Positions 1 through 11,050 are shown, counted from the first letter of the stretch. The stretch is 64,000 nucleotides of DNA from Candidatus Fimadaptatus faecigallinarum (GCA_018714445.1 DVNK01000005.1:62001-126000); one strand, 5' to 3'. Notes: a model not told the origin generated them from the letters alone. Numbers and translations: made by a program.

Positions 1-169
1 CAAACCTCAACGAACACAGCCACGCATGGCCGCGCCCGTCGAAGCACTCAACCTCATCGCCGGTCTTGAGCCTGAGCACCTTGCCCGCATGCTGGGCTTC
101 CTCGGCGCTGAGCGCGCACTCAAAACCCGCCTCACCCGTGGGAGCATCCGGCAGATAAAACCTGTGCAT
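1..169 (-). CDS. rsmE: 16S rRNA (uracil-1498-N3)-methyltransferase, N-terminal part
   Basis: Only the first 56 codons are in the window; the gene runs off the left edge. The visible protein begins MHRFYLPDAP and contains an EEAQHAGKVLRLKTGDEV-like stretch. This is the PUA-like RNA-binding N-terminus of RsmE, where the conserved H and the VLR(L/M) motif precede a strand ending in DGRG. RsmE methylates N3 of U1498 in 16S rRNA using SAM through a C-terminal SPOUT domain that is not visible here. The start codon overlaps the prmA stop (TGATG), so translation is probably coupled. rsmE directly after prmA is a common arrangement in Bacillota, which supports the call. Confidence 0.85.
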   Translation of the reverse strand, partial: MHRFYLPDAPTGEAGFECALSAEEAQHAGKVLRLKTGDEVECFDGRGHAWLCSLRF

Positions 170-1116
170 CAGTCCACCCTCTGGGCGCAGATAGCCACCC
201 ACTCGCCGCGCCGGCGAATCTCGACCACCTCAAACCCCGCGCCTTCAAGCGCCGCCACGACGTCGGCCTCGCGCTCGCGGATGATGCCCGAGCAGATGAA
301 CTTGCCCTGCGACCGCAGCACGCTCACTATCTGCCCGCACAGCGCTATTATCACATCGGCGATTATGTTGGCAATCGCCAGATCGAACACCGCGCCCGGC
401 TCTACTGCCGACAGCAGGTCGCCCTGGCGCACCGTGACCTGCTGGCCATTGCGCTCTATGTTCTCCGCAGCCACCCGCACCGCCACATTGTCGATGTCAG
501 TCGCAAACGTATCGCCCGCGCCTGACAGCTTGGCAGCTATCGCCAGTATGCCCGTGCCGGTGCCCACGTCTATCACGCGGTCGCCCGGACGCACGTACTT
601 CTCGACCAGCTCCACGCACATACCGGTCGTCTCATGAGTGCCGGTGCCAAACGCCATGCCCGGATCTATCTCGATTACCTTGTCGCCCTCGGCCGGCTCG
701 TAGGTCTCCCACGAGGGTTTGACTACCAGATGCCGGCCCGCGCGGAACGGCTTGTAATACTTCTTCCAGTTTTCCGACCAGTCCTGATCGTGCACGGTCT
801 TTATATCCATGCTGAGCGCGCCGACGTCGAACGGCAGCTCCAGCGCGCGCACCTGGCGGAACTGCGCCTCCAGCTGCGCCACGGTGTCGCGTATGCGCTC
901 GTCGTCGCCAAAGTAGCCGTGCACCAGCACGTCCTCGGGCATGTTGGCCAGCACCTGCTCGTCAATCAAGTCCCACTGGCCGGGCGCGCGCTGGTTCTCG
1001 TCAAAGTCGTTGCGGTCCTCTATGCTCACGCCGTTGGAGCCGGCGTCGCACAGCGCCTGCGAGGCTATGTCCGCGCCTTCAGTCGTAGTGTGCACCGTTA
1101 TCTCTATCCAGTCCAT
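169..1116 (-). CDS. prmA: Ribosomal protein L11 methyltransferase
   Basis: 315 residues, normal for PrmA, which trimethylates ribosomal protein L11 using SAM. The N-terminal third (MDWIEITVHT onward) is the substrate-binding domain. A linker leads to the Rossmann methyltransferase domain with FGTGTHETT at about residue 155, motif I VIDVGTGTGILAIAA at about 185, and NIIADVI (motif IV region) at about 250. A GGGGT-like ribosome site precedes the ATG. The gene starts 18 bp after the dnaJ stop and overlaps rsmE by one base, so it is the penultimate gene of the heat-shock transcript. This is a standard neighbourhood in Clostridia and Bacilli. Confidence 0.95.
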   Translation of the reverse strand: MDWIEITVHTTTEGADIASQALCDAGSNGVSIEDRNDFDENQRAPGQWDLIDEQVLANMPEDVLVHGYFGDDERIRDTVAQLEAQFRQVRALELPFDVGALSMDIKTVHDQDWSENWKKYYKPFRAGRHLVVKPSWETYEPAEGDKVIEIDPGMAFGTGTHETTGMCVELVEKYVRPGDRVIDVGTGTGILAIAAKLSGAGDTFATDIDNVAVRVAAENIERNGQQVTVRQGDLLSAVEPGAVFDLAIANIIADVIIALCGQIVSVLRSQGKFICSGIIREREADVVAALEGAGFEVVEIRRRGEWVAICAQRVD

Positions 1117-1134
1117 ACGCTACCCCTTTGCCCT

Positions 1135-2265
1135 TCAATTTGAGAACGCGTCCTTGACGCGGTCAAAGAACGACTTTTTGCCCTCGTACTCCTTGCCGGT
1201 AACCGACTCGTCGAACTGCCGCAGCAGTTCCTTCTGCTTTTCGGTGAGCCGGCGCGGTATCTCGACGTTTATCTTGATGTACAGATCGCCCTTGCCTGCG
1301 CCGCGCAGGTTCTGTATGCCCTGACCGCGCAGCCGCACGACCGCGCCGGGCTGCGTGCCTTCGGGCAGATTGTACTTGGTCATGCCGTTCAGCGTGGGCA
1401 CGTCGATCTCGCCGCCCAGCGCCGCCTGCGTGAACGACACCGTCACGTCGCAGTACAGGTCGTAATTTTCGCGAGTGAACAGCTTGTGCGGCCGCACAGT
1501 CACGAATATGTACAGGTCGCCGTTCTCGCCGCCGCGCAGACCCGGCTCACCCTGCCGCCTGAGCGGTATCTGCATGCCGTTGTCTATGCCGGCGGGTATC
1601 TTTATCGATATCTTGCGGTTGCGCCGCACGCGACCACGGCCATTGCACTTGGGGCACGGATCCTTGATTATCTTGCCCGAGCCATGGCACGCGTCGCACA
1701 CGCGCACATTGCTGACGCGCCCTATCGGCGTATTTATGAAGCTCTGCACCTGACCGGTGCCCTTGCAGGTCGGGCAGGTCGTGGGCGAGGTGCCCTTCTT
1801 GGCGCCGGTGCCGCCGCAATCCTCGCAGTTCTCCTCGCGCGTTACGGTTATCTCCTTCTCGCAGCCAAACGCGGCTTCCTCAAACGTTATCGTCAGGTCA
1901 TACCTGAGGTCGTTGCCGCGCTCCGGGCCGCGCGCGCGCTGCGCGCCGCCAAACCCGCCGCCGAAAAATGCGCTGAATATGTCGTCAAATCCGCCGCCGA
2001 ATCCGCCAGTGAAGTCGCCATACCCGCCTGCGCCGCCAGTGCGCGGATCTTCGTGGCCAAACTGGTCATACCGCGCACGCTTCTGCGGGTCGGACAACAC
2101 CTCGTAGGCCTCGTTGACCTCCTTGAACTTCTCCTCGCACTCCTTGTCGCCGCCGTTCAAATCGGGGTGATACTTCTTTGCCAGCGTGCGATACGCCTTT
2201 TTGAGCTCATCGTCGGACGCGGTCTTGCTCACGCCCAGCACTTCATAGTAATCTCTCTTAGCCAA
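1135..2265 (-). CDS. dnaJ: Chaperone protein DnaJ (Hsp40)
   Basis: Co-chaperone that stimulates the DnaK ATPase and delivers unfolded clients. The J-domain has RDYYEVLGV at the start and the essential HPD in [10 protein letters not shown] Gly/Phe-rich linker follows at about residues 75-125. The zinc domain has four CxxCxGxG repeats ([32 protein letters not shown]). The C-terminal peptide-binding domain ends near residue 376. I place the start at a TTG codon, giving (M)[10 protein letters not shown], because GAGGTTAAGGCA sits just upstream at correct spacing. A longer in-frame reading to 2295 lacks such a site. dnaJ is separated from dnaK by a strong hairpin, so part of its expression may come from its own promoter. 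Confidence 0.95.
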   Translation of the reverse strand: MAKRDYYEVLGVSKTASDDELKKAYRTLAKKYHPDLNGGDKECEEKFKEVNEAYEVLSDPQKRARYDQFGHEDPRTGGAGGYGDFTGGFGGGFDDIFSAFFGGGFGGAQRARGPERGNDLRYDLTITFEEAAFGCEKEITVTREENCEDCGGTGAKKGTSPTTCPTCKGTGQVQSFINTPIGRVSNVRVCDACHGSGKIIKDPCPKCNGRGRVRRNRKISIKIPAGIDNGMQIPLRRQGEPGLRGGENGDLYIFVTVRPHKLFTRENYDLYCDVTVSFTQAALGGEIDVPTLNGMTKYNLPEGTQPGAVVRLRGQGIQNLRGAGKGDLYIKINVEIPRRLTEKQKELLRQFDESVTGKEYEGKKSFFDRVKDAFSN

Positions 2266-2420
2266 TGCCTTAACCTCCGTCTCAGGTGGGGTCATATGAG
2301 CCGGCCGGGCCCCCGCTGGGCCTGCGCACGCCGCACAGCCGGCTTAACGGCGTCCCGCACAGCGCGCTTGCGCCGCACTCCCGCGCGCGCTGCACATGCC
2401 GCCGCGCCGCCGCGCATCGT

Positions 2421-2458
2421 ATTATACTATGCCGTTATTACACCAGTTGTGTGATTAA
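2421..2458 (-). promoter_or_regulatory. Possible dnaJ promoter with imperfect palindrome
   Basis: In the 330-bp gap between dnaK and dnaJ, a TATAAT lies on the minus strand (2426-2421) without a good -35 hexamer. Directly upstream is an imperfect inverted repeat at 2433-2458 (TTACAC and GTGTGA arms around CAGTT), followed by a second AT-rich TTAAC-rich stretch. No CIRCE copy is present here. The element could give dnaJ independent expression; this is inference from spacing only. Confidence 0.3.
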
Positions 2459-2523
2459 CCAAATATTAACCGTGAGTGATATAATTCCAATACGGCTCCA
2501 ATGCGCAATCCCCAAGTCCAAAC

Positions 2524-2571
2524 AAAAGCGAGCGTACCCGCCGCTTAACGGGCCGGGATACGCTCGCTTGT
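2524..2571 (-). terminator. Intrinsic terminator after dnaK
   Basis: A long stem with AGCGAGCGT arms at 2528-2569 and internal CCGGCCCG-type pairing. On the minus strand it is followed by TTTTGTTT. It lies about 55 bp past the dnaK stop and would at least partly terminate the hrcA-grpE-dnaK transcript before dnaJ. Confidence 0.7.
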
Positions 2572-2625
2572 CTGAGGTATGCGCGGCCGCGAGGGCGCTT
2601 TAAGCCCACGCGGCTGCCGCATCAA

Positions 2626-4476
<1,851 letters not shown>

Positions 4477-4533
4477 TCAAAAGCCTTAATTTCAGTTTTA
4501 TTATGTCAAGCGGCATCCGCCGCGGGGTTAGCT

Positions 4534-5151
4534 TTAGTCTTCAATCACCTTTACCATCGGGTGGCGCAGCATCTTGCCCTTTACGCGGTAGCCGGTCTGC
4601 AACACGTCGCAGATCGTGCCCGGCTCGCCTTCGGCCTCATCGGCCGACACGCGCAGCACCGCGTTGTGTTCATTGGGATCGAACGGCTCGCCCAACGGCC
4701 GTACAGTCTCCAAGCCGCGCTTTGTCAGCGCCTCCAGCAACTGCTTTTGCACCAGCTTCACGCCGTTGAGCAGCGCCTGGGTATCGCCGGTATTTTCGGC
4801 GGCGCCTATCGCGCGCTCAAAGTTGTCCAGCACCGGCAGCAGCGCTTTTATGCAATCGCTGTTGCCGTCGTCGTAGCTTTCGGCGCGAATGTTGGCGTTG
4901 CGCTTTCGGTAGTTGTCGAAGTCGGCGCGCGCGCGGGTTGCAAGATCGAGGTACTCGTCGCGCTGGCGCACTGCGGTCTCCAGCGCCTCGGCCCAATCCT
5001 TGACCGACGCCTCGCCATCCTGGCCGGGCATGGGCTCGGACTGCGCTCCGGGCTGGGACTCGGGCTGCGCTTCGGCCTGCGGCTCCAACTGCGGGGTCTC
5101 GGCCTTATCGTCAAGCAGCTCCTCGTCTTCACGATTGATCTCTATATCCAA
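4534..5151 (-). CDS. grpE: Nucleotide exchange factor GrpE
   Basis: About 205 residues. GrpE accelerates ADP release from DnaK. The N-terminal 60 residues are acidic and Gln/Pro-rich with repeated QPE/QPG units and are probably disordered. A long coiled-coil helix follows (AVRQRDEYLDLATRARADFDN, then YRKRN), then the C-terminal beta-wing with VRPLGEPFDPNEHNAV and a terminus GKMLRHPMVKV, both GrpE signatures. The start is uncertain. A GTG at 5160 has no room for a ribosome site, while a TTG at 5151 sits six bases after GAGGTG, so I use 5151. It lies 18 bp after hrcA in the same transcript. Confidence 0.93.
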   Translation of the reverse strand: MDIEINREDEELLDDKAETPQLEPQAEAQPESQPGAQSEPMPGQDGEASVKDWAEALETAVRQRDEYLDLATRARADFDNYRKRNANIRAESYDDGNSDCIKALLPVLDNFERAIGAAENTGDTQALLNGVKLVQKQLLEALTKRGLETVRPLGEPFDPNEHNAVLRVSADEAEGEPGTICDVLQTGYRVKGKMLRHPMVKVIED

Positions 5152-5169
5152 TTCTCCCACCTCTTAACA

Positions 5170-6192
5170 TCACCGGCCGGACAGTATGTCGCCCAGCGAC
5201 TTGCCCATATAGTCCAGCACCGCGATGACCTTTCCATAATTCATTCGCGTGGGCCCTATAATGCCTATCGTGCCCACATTGTTGTCGCCTATGCGGTAGG
5301 TGGCGGTGACCAGCGAGCAGTCCTGCATTTCAGGCACGTTGTTTTCCGGCCCGATGCGCACGGTAAACTCCATGTGTGCGCTGCCCCTGAGCATGTTCGC
5401 CAGCATATCGCGGTTTTCGAGCACCTTTAGCACTGTGCGCGCCTTGTCGACGTCCGAGTACTCGGGGTACTCGAGCATGTTGGTCGGGCCGCCTATCACC
5501 ATATCCTCGGGCGATGTATCTTCGCTTGCGACGTCGGCGGCGCCTATCAGCGCGTCGAACAGGCCCTCGTGATCGTGCAGCCGCGCCTGCAACTCGCCCA
5601 GCGCGGGCTTGAGCTGCTCAAGCGGCAGGTTCTCCAGCTTCTCGCTGAGCATCTTGGAGATCATGTACAGGTGATCGGGCTCAAGCGCGGGGCTGTAGTT
5701 TATCATAGCGTCGCGCACTATGCCCGAATCGGTAACAATGACCATCAATCCCTGGCCCGGCGATACCGGCACCACCTGCAGTCGCTTTATCTTCAGCTGC
5801 GCGGCCTGCGGCGCGGTGACTATCGAGGTATACCGCGTCACGTCCGACAATACCTGTGCGGCCTGACGCACTACCTCTTCGACCTGCCCGGCCCGGCTGG
5901 AAAAGTGACTGCGTATGCTGGCGGCCTCGTCGCTGCTCAGCGGCACCACCTTCATCAGCTTATCGACGTACAGCCGATAGGCTTTGTGCGAGGGTATGCG
6001 CCCGCTCGACGTGTGTATGTGGGCCAGATAGCCCAGCTCCTCCAGATCGCTCATCTCATTGCGTATCGTTGCGGCGCTGTATCCAACGCCCGACTTGCGC
6101 GATATAGTTCGCGAACCCACCGGAGCGGCCGTCATTATGTAGTCATCGATAAGGGCCTTTAGTATCTGAAACTTCCGCTCGTCGATGTTCAT
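5170..6192 (-). CDS. hrcA: Heat-inducible transcriptional repressor HrcA
   Basis: 340 residues from the ATG after GGAGGTGTGCCG; the longer upstream frame has no supporting ribosome site. The N-terminal winged helix (MNIDERKFQILKALIDDYI, then GSRTISRK and SAATIRNEMSDLEELGYL) is the HrcA DNA-binding domain. GRIPSHKAYRLYVD follows at about residue 68, then a GAF-like middle domain. The C-terminus contains IGPTRMNYGKVIAVLDYM, the HrcA signature. HrcA binds CIRCE and represses the operon; its folding depends on GroEL in studied species. A perfect CIRCE lies 84 bp upstream of the start, so this is a closed autoregulatory loop. Confidence 0.96.
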   Translation of the reverse strand: MNIDERKFQILKALIDDYIMTAAPVGSRTISRKSGVGYSAATIRNEMSDLEELGYLAHIHTSSGRIPSHKAYRLYVDKLMKVVPLSSDEAASIRSHFSSRAGQVEEVVRQAAQVLSDVTRYTSIVTAPQAAQLKIKRLQVVPVSPGQGLMVIVTDSGIVRDAMINYSPALEPDHLYMISKMLSEKLENLPLEQLKPALGELQARLHDHEGLFDALIGAADVASEDTSPEDMVIGGPTNMLEYPEYSDVDKARTVLKVLENRDMLANMLRGSAHMEFTVRIGPENNVPEMQDCSLVTATYRIGDNNVGTIGIIGPTRMNYGKVIAVLDYMGKSLGDILSGR

Positions 6193-6275
6193 CGGCACAC
6201 CTCCGTTTCCGTCTTTGTCGCGCCTTTCGGCGTCGCACCACATCGATTCGCCGACCCGCTGTGCGGGTCTCGCTG

Positions 6276-6302
6276 TTAGCACTCTAGCTTGTCGAGTGCT
6301 AA
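6276..6302 (-). promoter_or_regulatory. CIRCE operator (HrcA binding site)
   Basis: Perfect 9-9-9 inverted repeat: TTAGCACTC, nine-base spacer, GAGTGCTAA. It lies just downstream of the hrcA promoter -10 box, around or just after the expected transcription start, the usual position for HrcA repression. Confidence 0.97.
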
Positions 6303-6313
6303 CCGCTGTGTAT

Positions 6314-6342
6314 ATAATATCCCCATGCGGCACTTTTGTCAA
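6314..6342 (-). promoter_or_regulatory. hrcA operon promoter
   Basis: On the minus strand, TTGACA (6342-6337), a 17-bp spacer and TATTAT (6319-6314). This is a near-consensus housekeeping sigma promoter feeding hrcA-grpE-dnaK, with CIRCE immediately downstream. Confidence 0.88.
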
Positions 6343-6858
6343 TAGGTCAGCGACGGTCAAAATCAGATTTTTTGTTACTGATTTGTAAATTCTCAATCGC
6401 GACGCATGCGACCGCGAATCCAGGCTGTCTACCGGATGCTTTCGCCCCGCGCATGAAGCGGCATCTGCGGCGACGCCATCCGCTATGCCCCGCGCATGGC
6501 AATATGCGGCCGCAGCGCATCGATATCGCGCGATATCATAATGAAGCGGAATCCGCGCTCCGGCGCCGTCCCCAAACGAGCATAAGCCCATCCAGACGGC
6601 AACGCCATCAGATGGGCATGGTCAAGTGAGCAAGAGCCGCGCTCACCGGCAGGCCTGGTTTGCGCGACGTTCGACCCGCATTCACAGCGACTTGCCAACT
6701 GCATCCGAGCCAGCCGCGTCCGAACGTCCGGTGCATGGATATTCAGCGGCTCGCAGGCGCGCTTACGCACGCGCGTCCCGCAATGACGCGCGCTCAATCG
6801 GCTCCAGCAGCGCTCAGCGCGCCAATCAGCCTGAGATCAAAGCGGACTGTTCACAATA
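6343..6858. other. Intergenic region, no gene recognised
   Basis: About 515 bp between the hrcA promoter and the next gene. Open frames here are short, unlike known proteins and lack ribosome sites. I see no convincing hairpin, repeat array or RNA gene. Confidence 0.6.
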
Positions 6859-7308
6859 TCAGGCGCGTTGCGCTTCGTAAAAGAACAGCCCTTCCGAATG
6901 CGCCAGTTCCTTCACCAGCGCTTTGAGCTCGTCGTCGGGGTTGTAAAGCATCATGTACAAGTCGTCGCCATTGAGTATAATCATCGCATTCACGCGCGGC
7001 AAAATAATGTTGATGTAATCGCGCTTGCGCGGCTCGCCGTCAAAGCAGCGCTCTATGCAACGCAGCAGCCGCTTCGGCGACGGGTTTTCGACGCAGCCAT
7101 CCGAATGCGAAACCGCAAAGTCGTAGTAGCAGTACAGCTTCAGCAGAAGATTGGCAAATCTACGGTTTATGCCCTTGCGATGACGCTGGAGATGCTCCTC
7201 AACAGCCAGGTATCGCCCGCCGGAGTCGGGCGGCACCGTATGCGGGAATATATCTATCAACCAGAGCGGCTTCTCGATCAGTTCGTCTATCCTGGCGCAG
7301 ATGTCCAT
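6859..7308 (-). CDS. Hypothetical protein, 149 residues
   Basis: Not recognised. The frame starts with ATG after AGGAGCCTGACT and codes a soluble, mixed-charge protein with no signal peptide or membrane segment. The second half alternates charged helices with hydrophobic strands (DYINIILPRVNAMIILNG, then DDLYMMLYNPDDELKALVKE), like a compact alpha/beta domain. One cluster, GCVENPSPKRLLRCIERCFDG, has three Cys but no clear metal motif. It lies downstream of spoIID on the same strand, 115 bp away, so it may share that transcript. The composition matches its neighbours and the ribosome site is good, so I believe it is a real gene. Confidence 0.6.
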   Translation of the reverse strand: MDICARIDELIEKPLWLIDIFPHTVPPDSGGRYLAVEEHLQRHRKGINRRFANLLLKLYCYYDFAVSHSDGCVENPSPKRLLRCIERCFDGEPRKRDYINIILPRVNAMIILNGDDLYMMLYNPDDELKALVKELAHSEGLFFYEAQRA

Positions 7309-7423
7309 AGTCAGGCTCCTTTAGCGTTTTTTGCCATTATACAGCGAATATCGGGCGGCTGCATGGCGCTTGCGTGGCCCGGTTGGCGCGGCGCATTGAG
7401 GTTTGTATGGCCAAGCGCACAGC

Positions 7424-8590
7424 TCAGCCCTGCGCCAGGCGCGTCAGCTCCACGCCGGTATAGTAGTGCAACAGTATCTGCTCAAAGTCGCAGCCCTGCC
7501 GCGCCATTGCGTCGGCGCCGTTCTGGCTCATGCCCACGCCATGGCCAAACCCCCGCACGTCGAATATGACGCCGCCGTCGCTGTCAAACACAACGTCAAA
7601 GCACTGCGAGCGCAACGAAAATCCCTTGCGCGCCTGCCGTCCGCTCAACGCGCCGTCGCCTATGCGCAGCACCGCAACCTGTCCCGCATCGGTCAGCGCC
7701 TCTACGCGCACCTGATCGACCAGCGGCACATCGGCGTCCAACGCGCAACCCAGCTCGGCCGCGCGCACCCGAAACTCGGCCTGAGTGAATTCGCGCGTCG
7801 AATAGTAGCCCGAATACTGCTCTTCGCCGGGACTGTCGACGCCCCGCAGATAAGGCAGCGCCTCGGAGTACACGTTCTCCACATCTTCGGTGTGACCGCC
7901 GCTGGACGCGTGGAACAGCGCGTTTATCGGCGCGCCGTCGTATGTCAGTATCAGCCCGCGCGTCTGCTCTACGGCACGGCGCACGCGCGCATCCGCCTCC
8001 ACGGCGTCGTCGCCCCAGATCTGCCACAGCTCATCTGCCGTATGGAACGCCTGGCAGTGACCCGAGTCGGTGCATATATCCGCGCCGCCGCGACCACATC
8101 CGCCGCTGGTCAGCTTGAGCAGCGCATACGTGCGCGCCGCGACCGCCTGCGCCTTGAGCGCTTCGAGTTCGCGCAGCGCGGGCATCTCGCTGGCGGTAAC
8201 GCAATATATGTAATCCTCAAACGCCATGTCAAACGTGCGCCCTGTGCTATGGTCGTACACACATATCGCATCGGGCGCGCACAGCTGAGCGTCCGTGGCC
8301 GCCAGCGGGCAAGGCTCATCCGGCATACTGGACACGCCGGGCTGCGCCAGCGCGCCGGGAGCCTCGCCTGGCACGAACAGCGACTGCTCATATGAATATC
8401 CATCCGCATATGATGTATAGGCGATCTGCGCCACGCTGCCCGTGCGGGCATCGGCCGCGCCGCTGCTGAGCATCACGTCTATCGCTTCGGACGGCTCGCC
8501 GCCCCGTCCCAGCAGCAATATAAGCGCTATCAGCACCAGCAATATCGCCACCGCCGGCCACAGTGGCCGCTGTCTGACCTTGATTCGCAT
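7424..8590 (-). CDS. spoIID: Stage II sporulation protein D (peptidoglycan lytic transglycosylase)
   Basis: 388 residues from the ATG nine bases after GGAGG. The N-terminus is a single membrane anchor (PLWPAVAILLVLIALILLL), followed by a poorly conserved spacer and the SpoIID domain. Signatures: DYIYCVTASEMPAL, where the Glu is the catalytic position, then ALKAQAVAARTYAL; CTDSGHCQAF, the Cys/His cluster found in clostridial SpoIID; FHASSGGHTE; and C-terminal GFGHGVGMSQNGADAMA. SpoIID cleaves denuded glycan strands during engulfment of the forespore in a complex with SpoIIP and SpoIIM, neither seen here. Its position after murA matches the murA-spoIID order in Bacillus, supporting the orthologue rather than a generic LytB-like protein. 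Confidence 0.92.
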   Translation of the reverse strand: MRIKVRQRPLWPAVAILLVLIALILLLGRGGEPSEAIDVMLSSGAADARTGSVAQIAYTSYADGYSYEQSLFVPGEAPGALAQPGVSSMPDEPCPLAATDAQLCAPDAICVYDHSTGRTFDMAFEDYIYCVTASEMPALRELEALKAQAVAARTYALLKLTSGGCGRGGADICTDSGHCQAFHTADELWQIWGDDAVEADARVRRAVEQTRGLILTYDGAPINALFHASSGGHTEDVENVYSEALPYLRGVDSPGEEQYSGYYSTREFTQAEFRVRAAELGCALDADVPLVDQVRVEALTDAGQVAVLRIGDGALSGRQARKGFSLRSQCFDVVFDSDGGVIFDVRGFGHGVGMSQNGADAMARQGCDFEQILLHYYTGVELTRLAQG

Positions 8591-8879
8591 AAGCATCATC
8601 CTCCGCTCGAAAAAGCATATGCGCTCAGTTTCAAATGATGCTATTCCACCGTGCATATTCCTGTAACTTATTTGTTATATCACGCTCATAGGCTCCGACA
8701 ATCTGCCAGCAGCGCGACTTTCCCGCAGCGCGCACATGCGATCTATTTCGGGCATGGGCTGCTGTCCGTCAGTTGCCGCCACTTATATTTTACATAAATA
8801 TTCATATTCGTCTTTCGCCCGGCCTTCCCGGCAATCCGCGCGCCGCCAATTGTGCATCAATGCCGCCGCCTCGTCCCGC

Positions 8880-10157
8880 TCAATCGGCTCGCGGCAGCGC
8901 CAGTTCGCTTACGGGTTCAGTCACCTTGACCGCAATTTCCGCACCCATGCTGACCAGCTTGCCGTCCAGATTTTCGTAGCCACGGCGGATTATCTGCGCG
9001 CCATGCAGCCTGGTAGTGCCCATCGCGCCGACCGCCGCCACCGCCAGCGCCGCGCCCGCACGCAGGTCACAGGCCTCCACGCTCGCGCCGCGCAGATGCG
9101 CGCCGTCTATCAGCGCCGTCGGGCCGTCCAGTTCGATGCGCGCGCCCATGCGGTTTAACTCGGACACGTGGCGCATTCGATTTTCAAACATGGTCTCCGT
9201 GATCTCGCTGTGCACGTTTGCGCCCGCCATCAACGCCATAAACACCGCCTGCAAGTCGGTCGGAAACTGAGGAAACGCGCCGGTTACTATGCTTATGCCC
9301 GTGTTGACCCGCCCGCGCAGCCATATCGAGTCCGCATCCGATGCCAGTTGCACGCCCATGCGCCTGAGCGCAATCAGCGGTGCAAACAGATGCGCCGCCT
9401 GCGCGCCCAGCACACGCACCTCGCCGCCTGCAGCCGCCGCCGCACACAGCAGCGTGCCCGCTTCTATGCGGTCGCCTATCGGCATGTGCGTCACGCCATG
9501 CAGCCGCTTTGCACCGTTTACGCGCAGCACATATCCGCCCGCGCCTTCCACATGCGCTCCCATATTGCGCAGCATGCATACCAGATCCAGTATCTCGGGT
9601 TCGCGGGCCGCATTTTCGATTATGCTCTCGCCCGGCGTCAGCGCGGCGGCCATGAGCAGGTTTTCAGTTGCTCCGACGCTGGGCAGCTTGAGCCGGTAAC
9701 GCGCCGGGTGCAGCCGCCCGCGCGCGCAGACCGTGCCGCCGTCTATGCTCACCTCAGCGCCCATGGCCTCAAGACCGCTCAGGTGTATGTCGATCGGCCG
9801 CGCGCCTATCCGGCACCCGCCCGGCAATGCCAGATGCGCCTCGCCGCAGCGCGCCAGCAGCGGACCCAGCGCCAGTACCGACGCCCGCGTCAACCCTTCT
9901 ATCGCACCCGAGCCCTGCACGCGCGGCGCCGCGCACACTATGTCCAGCGCGCTCGGCGTCGACTTTACCGCACAGCCCAGGTCAAGCAGCATCTGCGCCA
10001 TGCGGCCCACGTCTATCAGTTCCGGCGCATTCAGTATGCGCACGGGCTCATCTGTAAGCAATGCCGCCGCCATCTGCGGCAACACGGCGTTTTTGGCACG
10101 CGATACGCACACCTCGCCCCGCAATGGCAGTCCGCCCTCAATCTCCCACAACTCCAT
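8880..10157 (-). CDS. murA: UDP-N-acetylglucosamine 1-carboxyvinyltransferase
   Basis: 425 residues. MurA transfers enolpyruvate from PEP to UDP-GlcNAc, the first committed step of peptidoglycan synthesis, in the cytoplasm. The catalytic Lys/Asn pair is in SRAKNAVLPQ near residue 22. The fosfomycin-target Cys is in PGGCRIGARPIDIHLSGL near residue 115. The C-terminal half contains FPTDLQAVFMAL and ENRMRHVSELNRMGARI, both typical. The start is the second of two close ATGs, six bases after GGAGG. The gene ends 289 bp upstream of spoIID and starts 17 bp after the preceding membrane-protein gene. The conserved Cys predicts fosfomycin sensitivity of this enzyme. Confidence 0.96.
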   Translation of the reverse strand: MELWEIEGGLPLRGEVCVSRAKNAVLPQMAAALLTDEPVRILNAPELIDVGRMAQMLLDLGCAVKSTPSALDIVCAAPRVQGSGAIEGLTRASVLALGPLLARCGEAHLALPGGCRIGARPIDIHLSGLEAMGAEVSIDGGTVCARGRLHPARYRLKLPSVGATENLLMAAALTPGESIIENAAREPEILDLVCMLRNMGAHVEGAGGYVLRVNGAKRLHGVTHMPIGDRIEAGTLLCAAAAAGGEVRVLGAQAAHLFAPLIALRRMGVQLASDADSIWLRGRVNTGISIVTGAFPQFPTDLQAVFMALMAGANVHSEITETMFENRMRHVSELNRMGARIELDGPTALIDGAHLRGASVEACDLRAGAALAVAAVGAMGTTRLHGAQIIRRGYENLDGKLVSMGAEIAVKVTEPVSELALPRAD

Positions 10158-10174
10158 ACGCATCCTCCGCTCCG

Positions 10175-10903
10175 TCAATAGTCCACCGGCAGATAGCCAT
10201 CCGCCAGCATGTATTCAAGCTCCGCGCCGGCGCGCACCGCGGCATGATAGCCCTCGCCGCGCGCCGATGCACAGCCATTGCCGGCATATTGCGTCAAAGC
10301 CGCATCAGAGCACGCCTCAAGCAGCCGCCCGGCGCGATCTACAAGCGTCGCATCCACGCTCCAGCCGCGCTCGACCGGAATCTGCGTCTGTCGCTGCACG
10401 CGCGTCGCGCCCACTGCCGTCACCCAGCGGTCCGCGCGCGCCGAAGCACCCAACATTCCGCGCAGCCTCAGCTCGCTCAGCGCACAACCCCATGAACTGG
10501 TCGCGCTCGCATATCCGTATACCGCGCCGTCGGCGCCGCGCATAAGCTCCATGCCCTCCGGCAATGCCACGCCAAGCCTTGCCATTGCAGAATCCGACAG
10601 CTTGCCGCCGTATACCAGCACATGGTAATCTGCGCGCGCGCCACACTCAACCTGGATCGCGCGCTCCAATGGCCGGTACAGCGCCGCATAGCTCAGCGTC
10701 AGCGTAAACAGCGCATTCAGCAACAGCACCGTCGCCAGCAACACCGCCCGTCGCGCCGCACACGAGCAGCCTCCGGTGCATATGCGCGCTGCATGCCGCA
10801 CATTGCGGCGCTTCGACCGTGGTTTTATTAAATCGATCGTTAGCGCCGGCATATGCGCGCCGTCCATATCGCCGCCGCATTCAGCCATCAACATATCATC
10901 CAT
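10175..10903 (-). CDS. Membrane-anchored hypothetical protein upstream of murA
   Basis: 242 residues, start ATG five bases after GGAGG. Residues 1-52 are cytoplasmic and basic (KPRSKRRNVRHAARI, with a CTGGCSC cluster). One membrane helix follows (AVLLATVLLLNALFTLTLSYAAL). The rest appears extracytoplasmic, alpha/beta, with several Gly-rich turns and two Trp. In Bacillus the gene before murA-spoIID is ywmB, a secreted protein of unknown role. The position and exported topology match, but I cannot see a sequence signature, so equivalence is only inferred. It shares a 17-bp gap with murA and is probably co-transcribed. Confidence 0.65.
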   Translation of the reverse strand: MDDMLMAECGGDMDGAHMPALTIDLIKPRSKRRNVRHAARICTGGCSCAARRAVLLATVLLLNALFTLTLSYAALYRPLERAIQVECGARADYHVLVYGGKLSDSAMARLGVALPEGMELMRGADGAVYGYASATSSWGCALSELRLRGMLGASARADRWVTAVGATRVQRQTQIPVERGWSVDATLVDRAGRLLEACSDAALTQYAGNGCASARGEGYHAAVRAGAELEYMLADGYLPVDY

Positions 10904-11021
10904 ATAAACCTCCTCGCCGCGCGCTCACCATACGGCGTGTGCGCGGCGCGCCATTGCGCGTTCATAGCCTCTATTCTGACCGAAACCGTCGTCAAATAAT
11001 CGCGCGCGCGGTTGGAGTTTA

Positions 11022-11050
11022 TTGCAAACCAATGCGGCGCATGGTATAAT
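11022..11050 (+). promoter_or_regulatory. Promoter of tautomerase-like gene
   Basis: TTGCAA (11022-11027), 17-bp spacer, TATAAT (11045-11050), followed by GGAGGT 16 bp later. The same TTGCAA-17-TATAAT layout recurs upstream of rpmE and of the acetyltransferase at 54.4 kb. Confidence 0.8.

Noticed and set aside
6193-6591. 133-codon upstream extension of hrcA
   Set aside because: It would cross the CIRCE operator and the promoter; GGAGGTGTGCCG marks the ATG at 6192.
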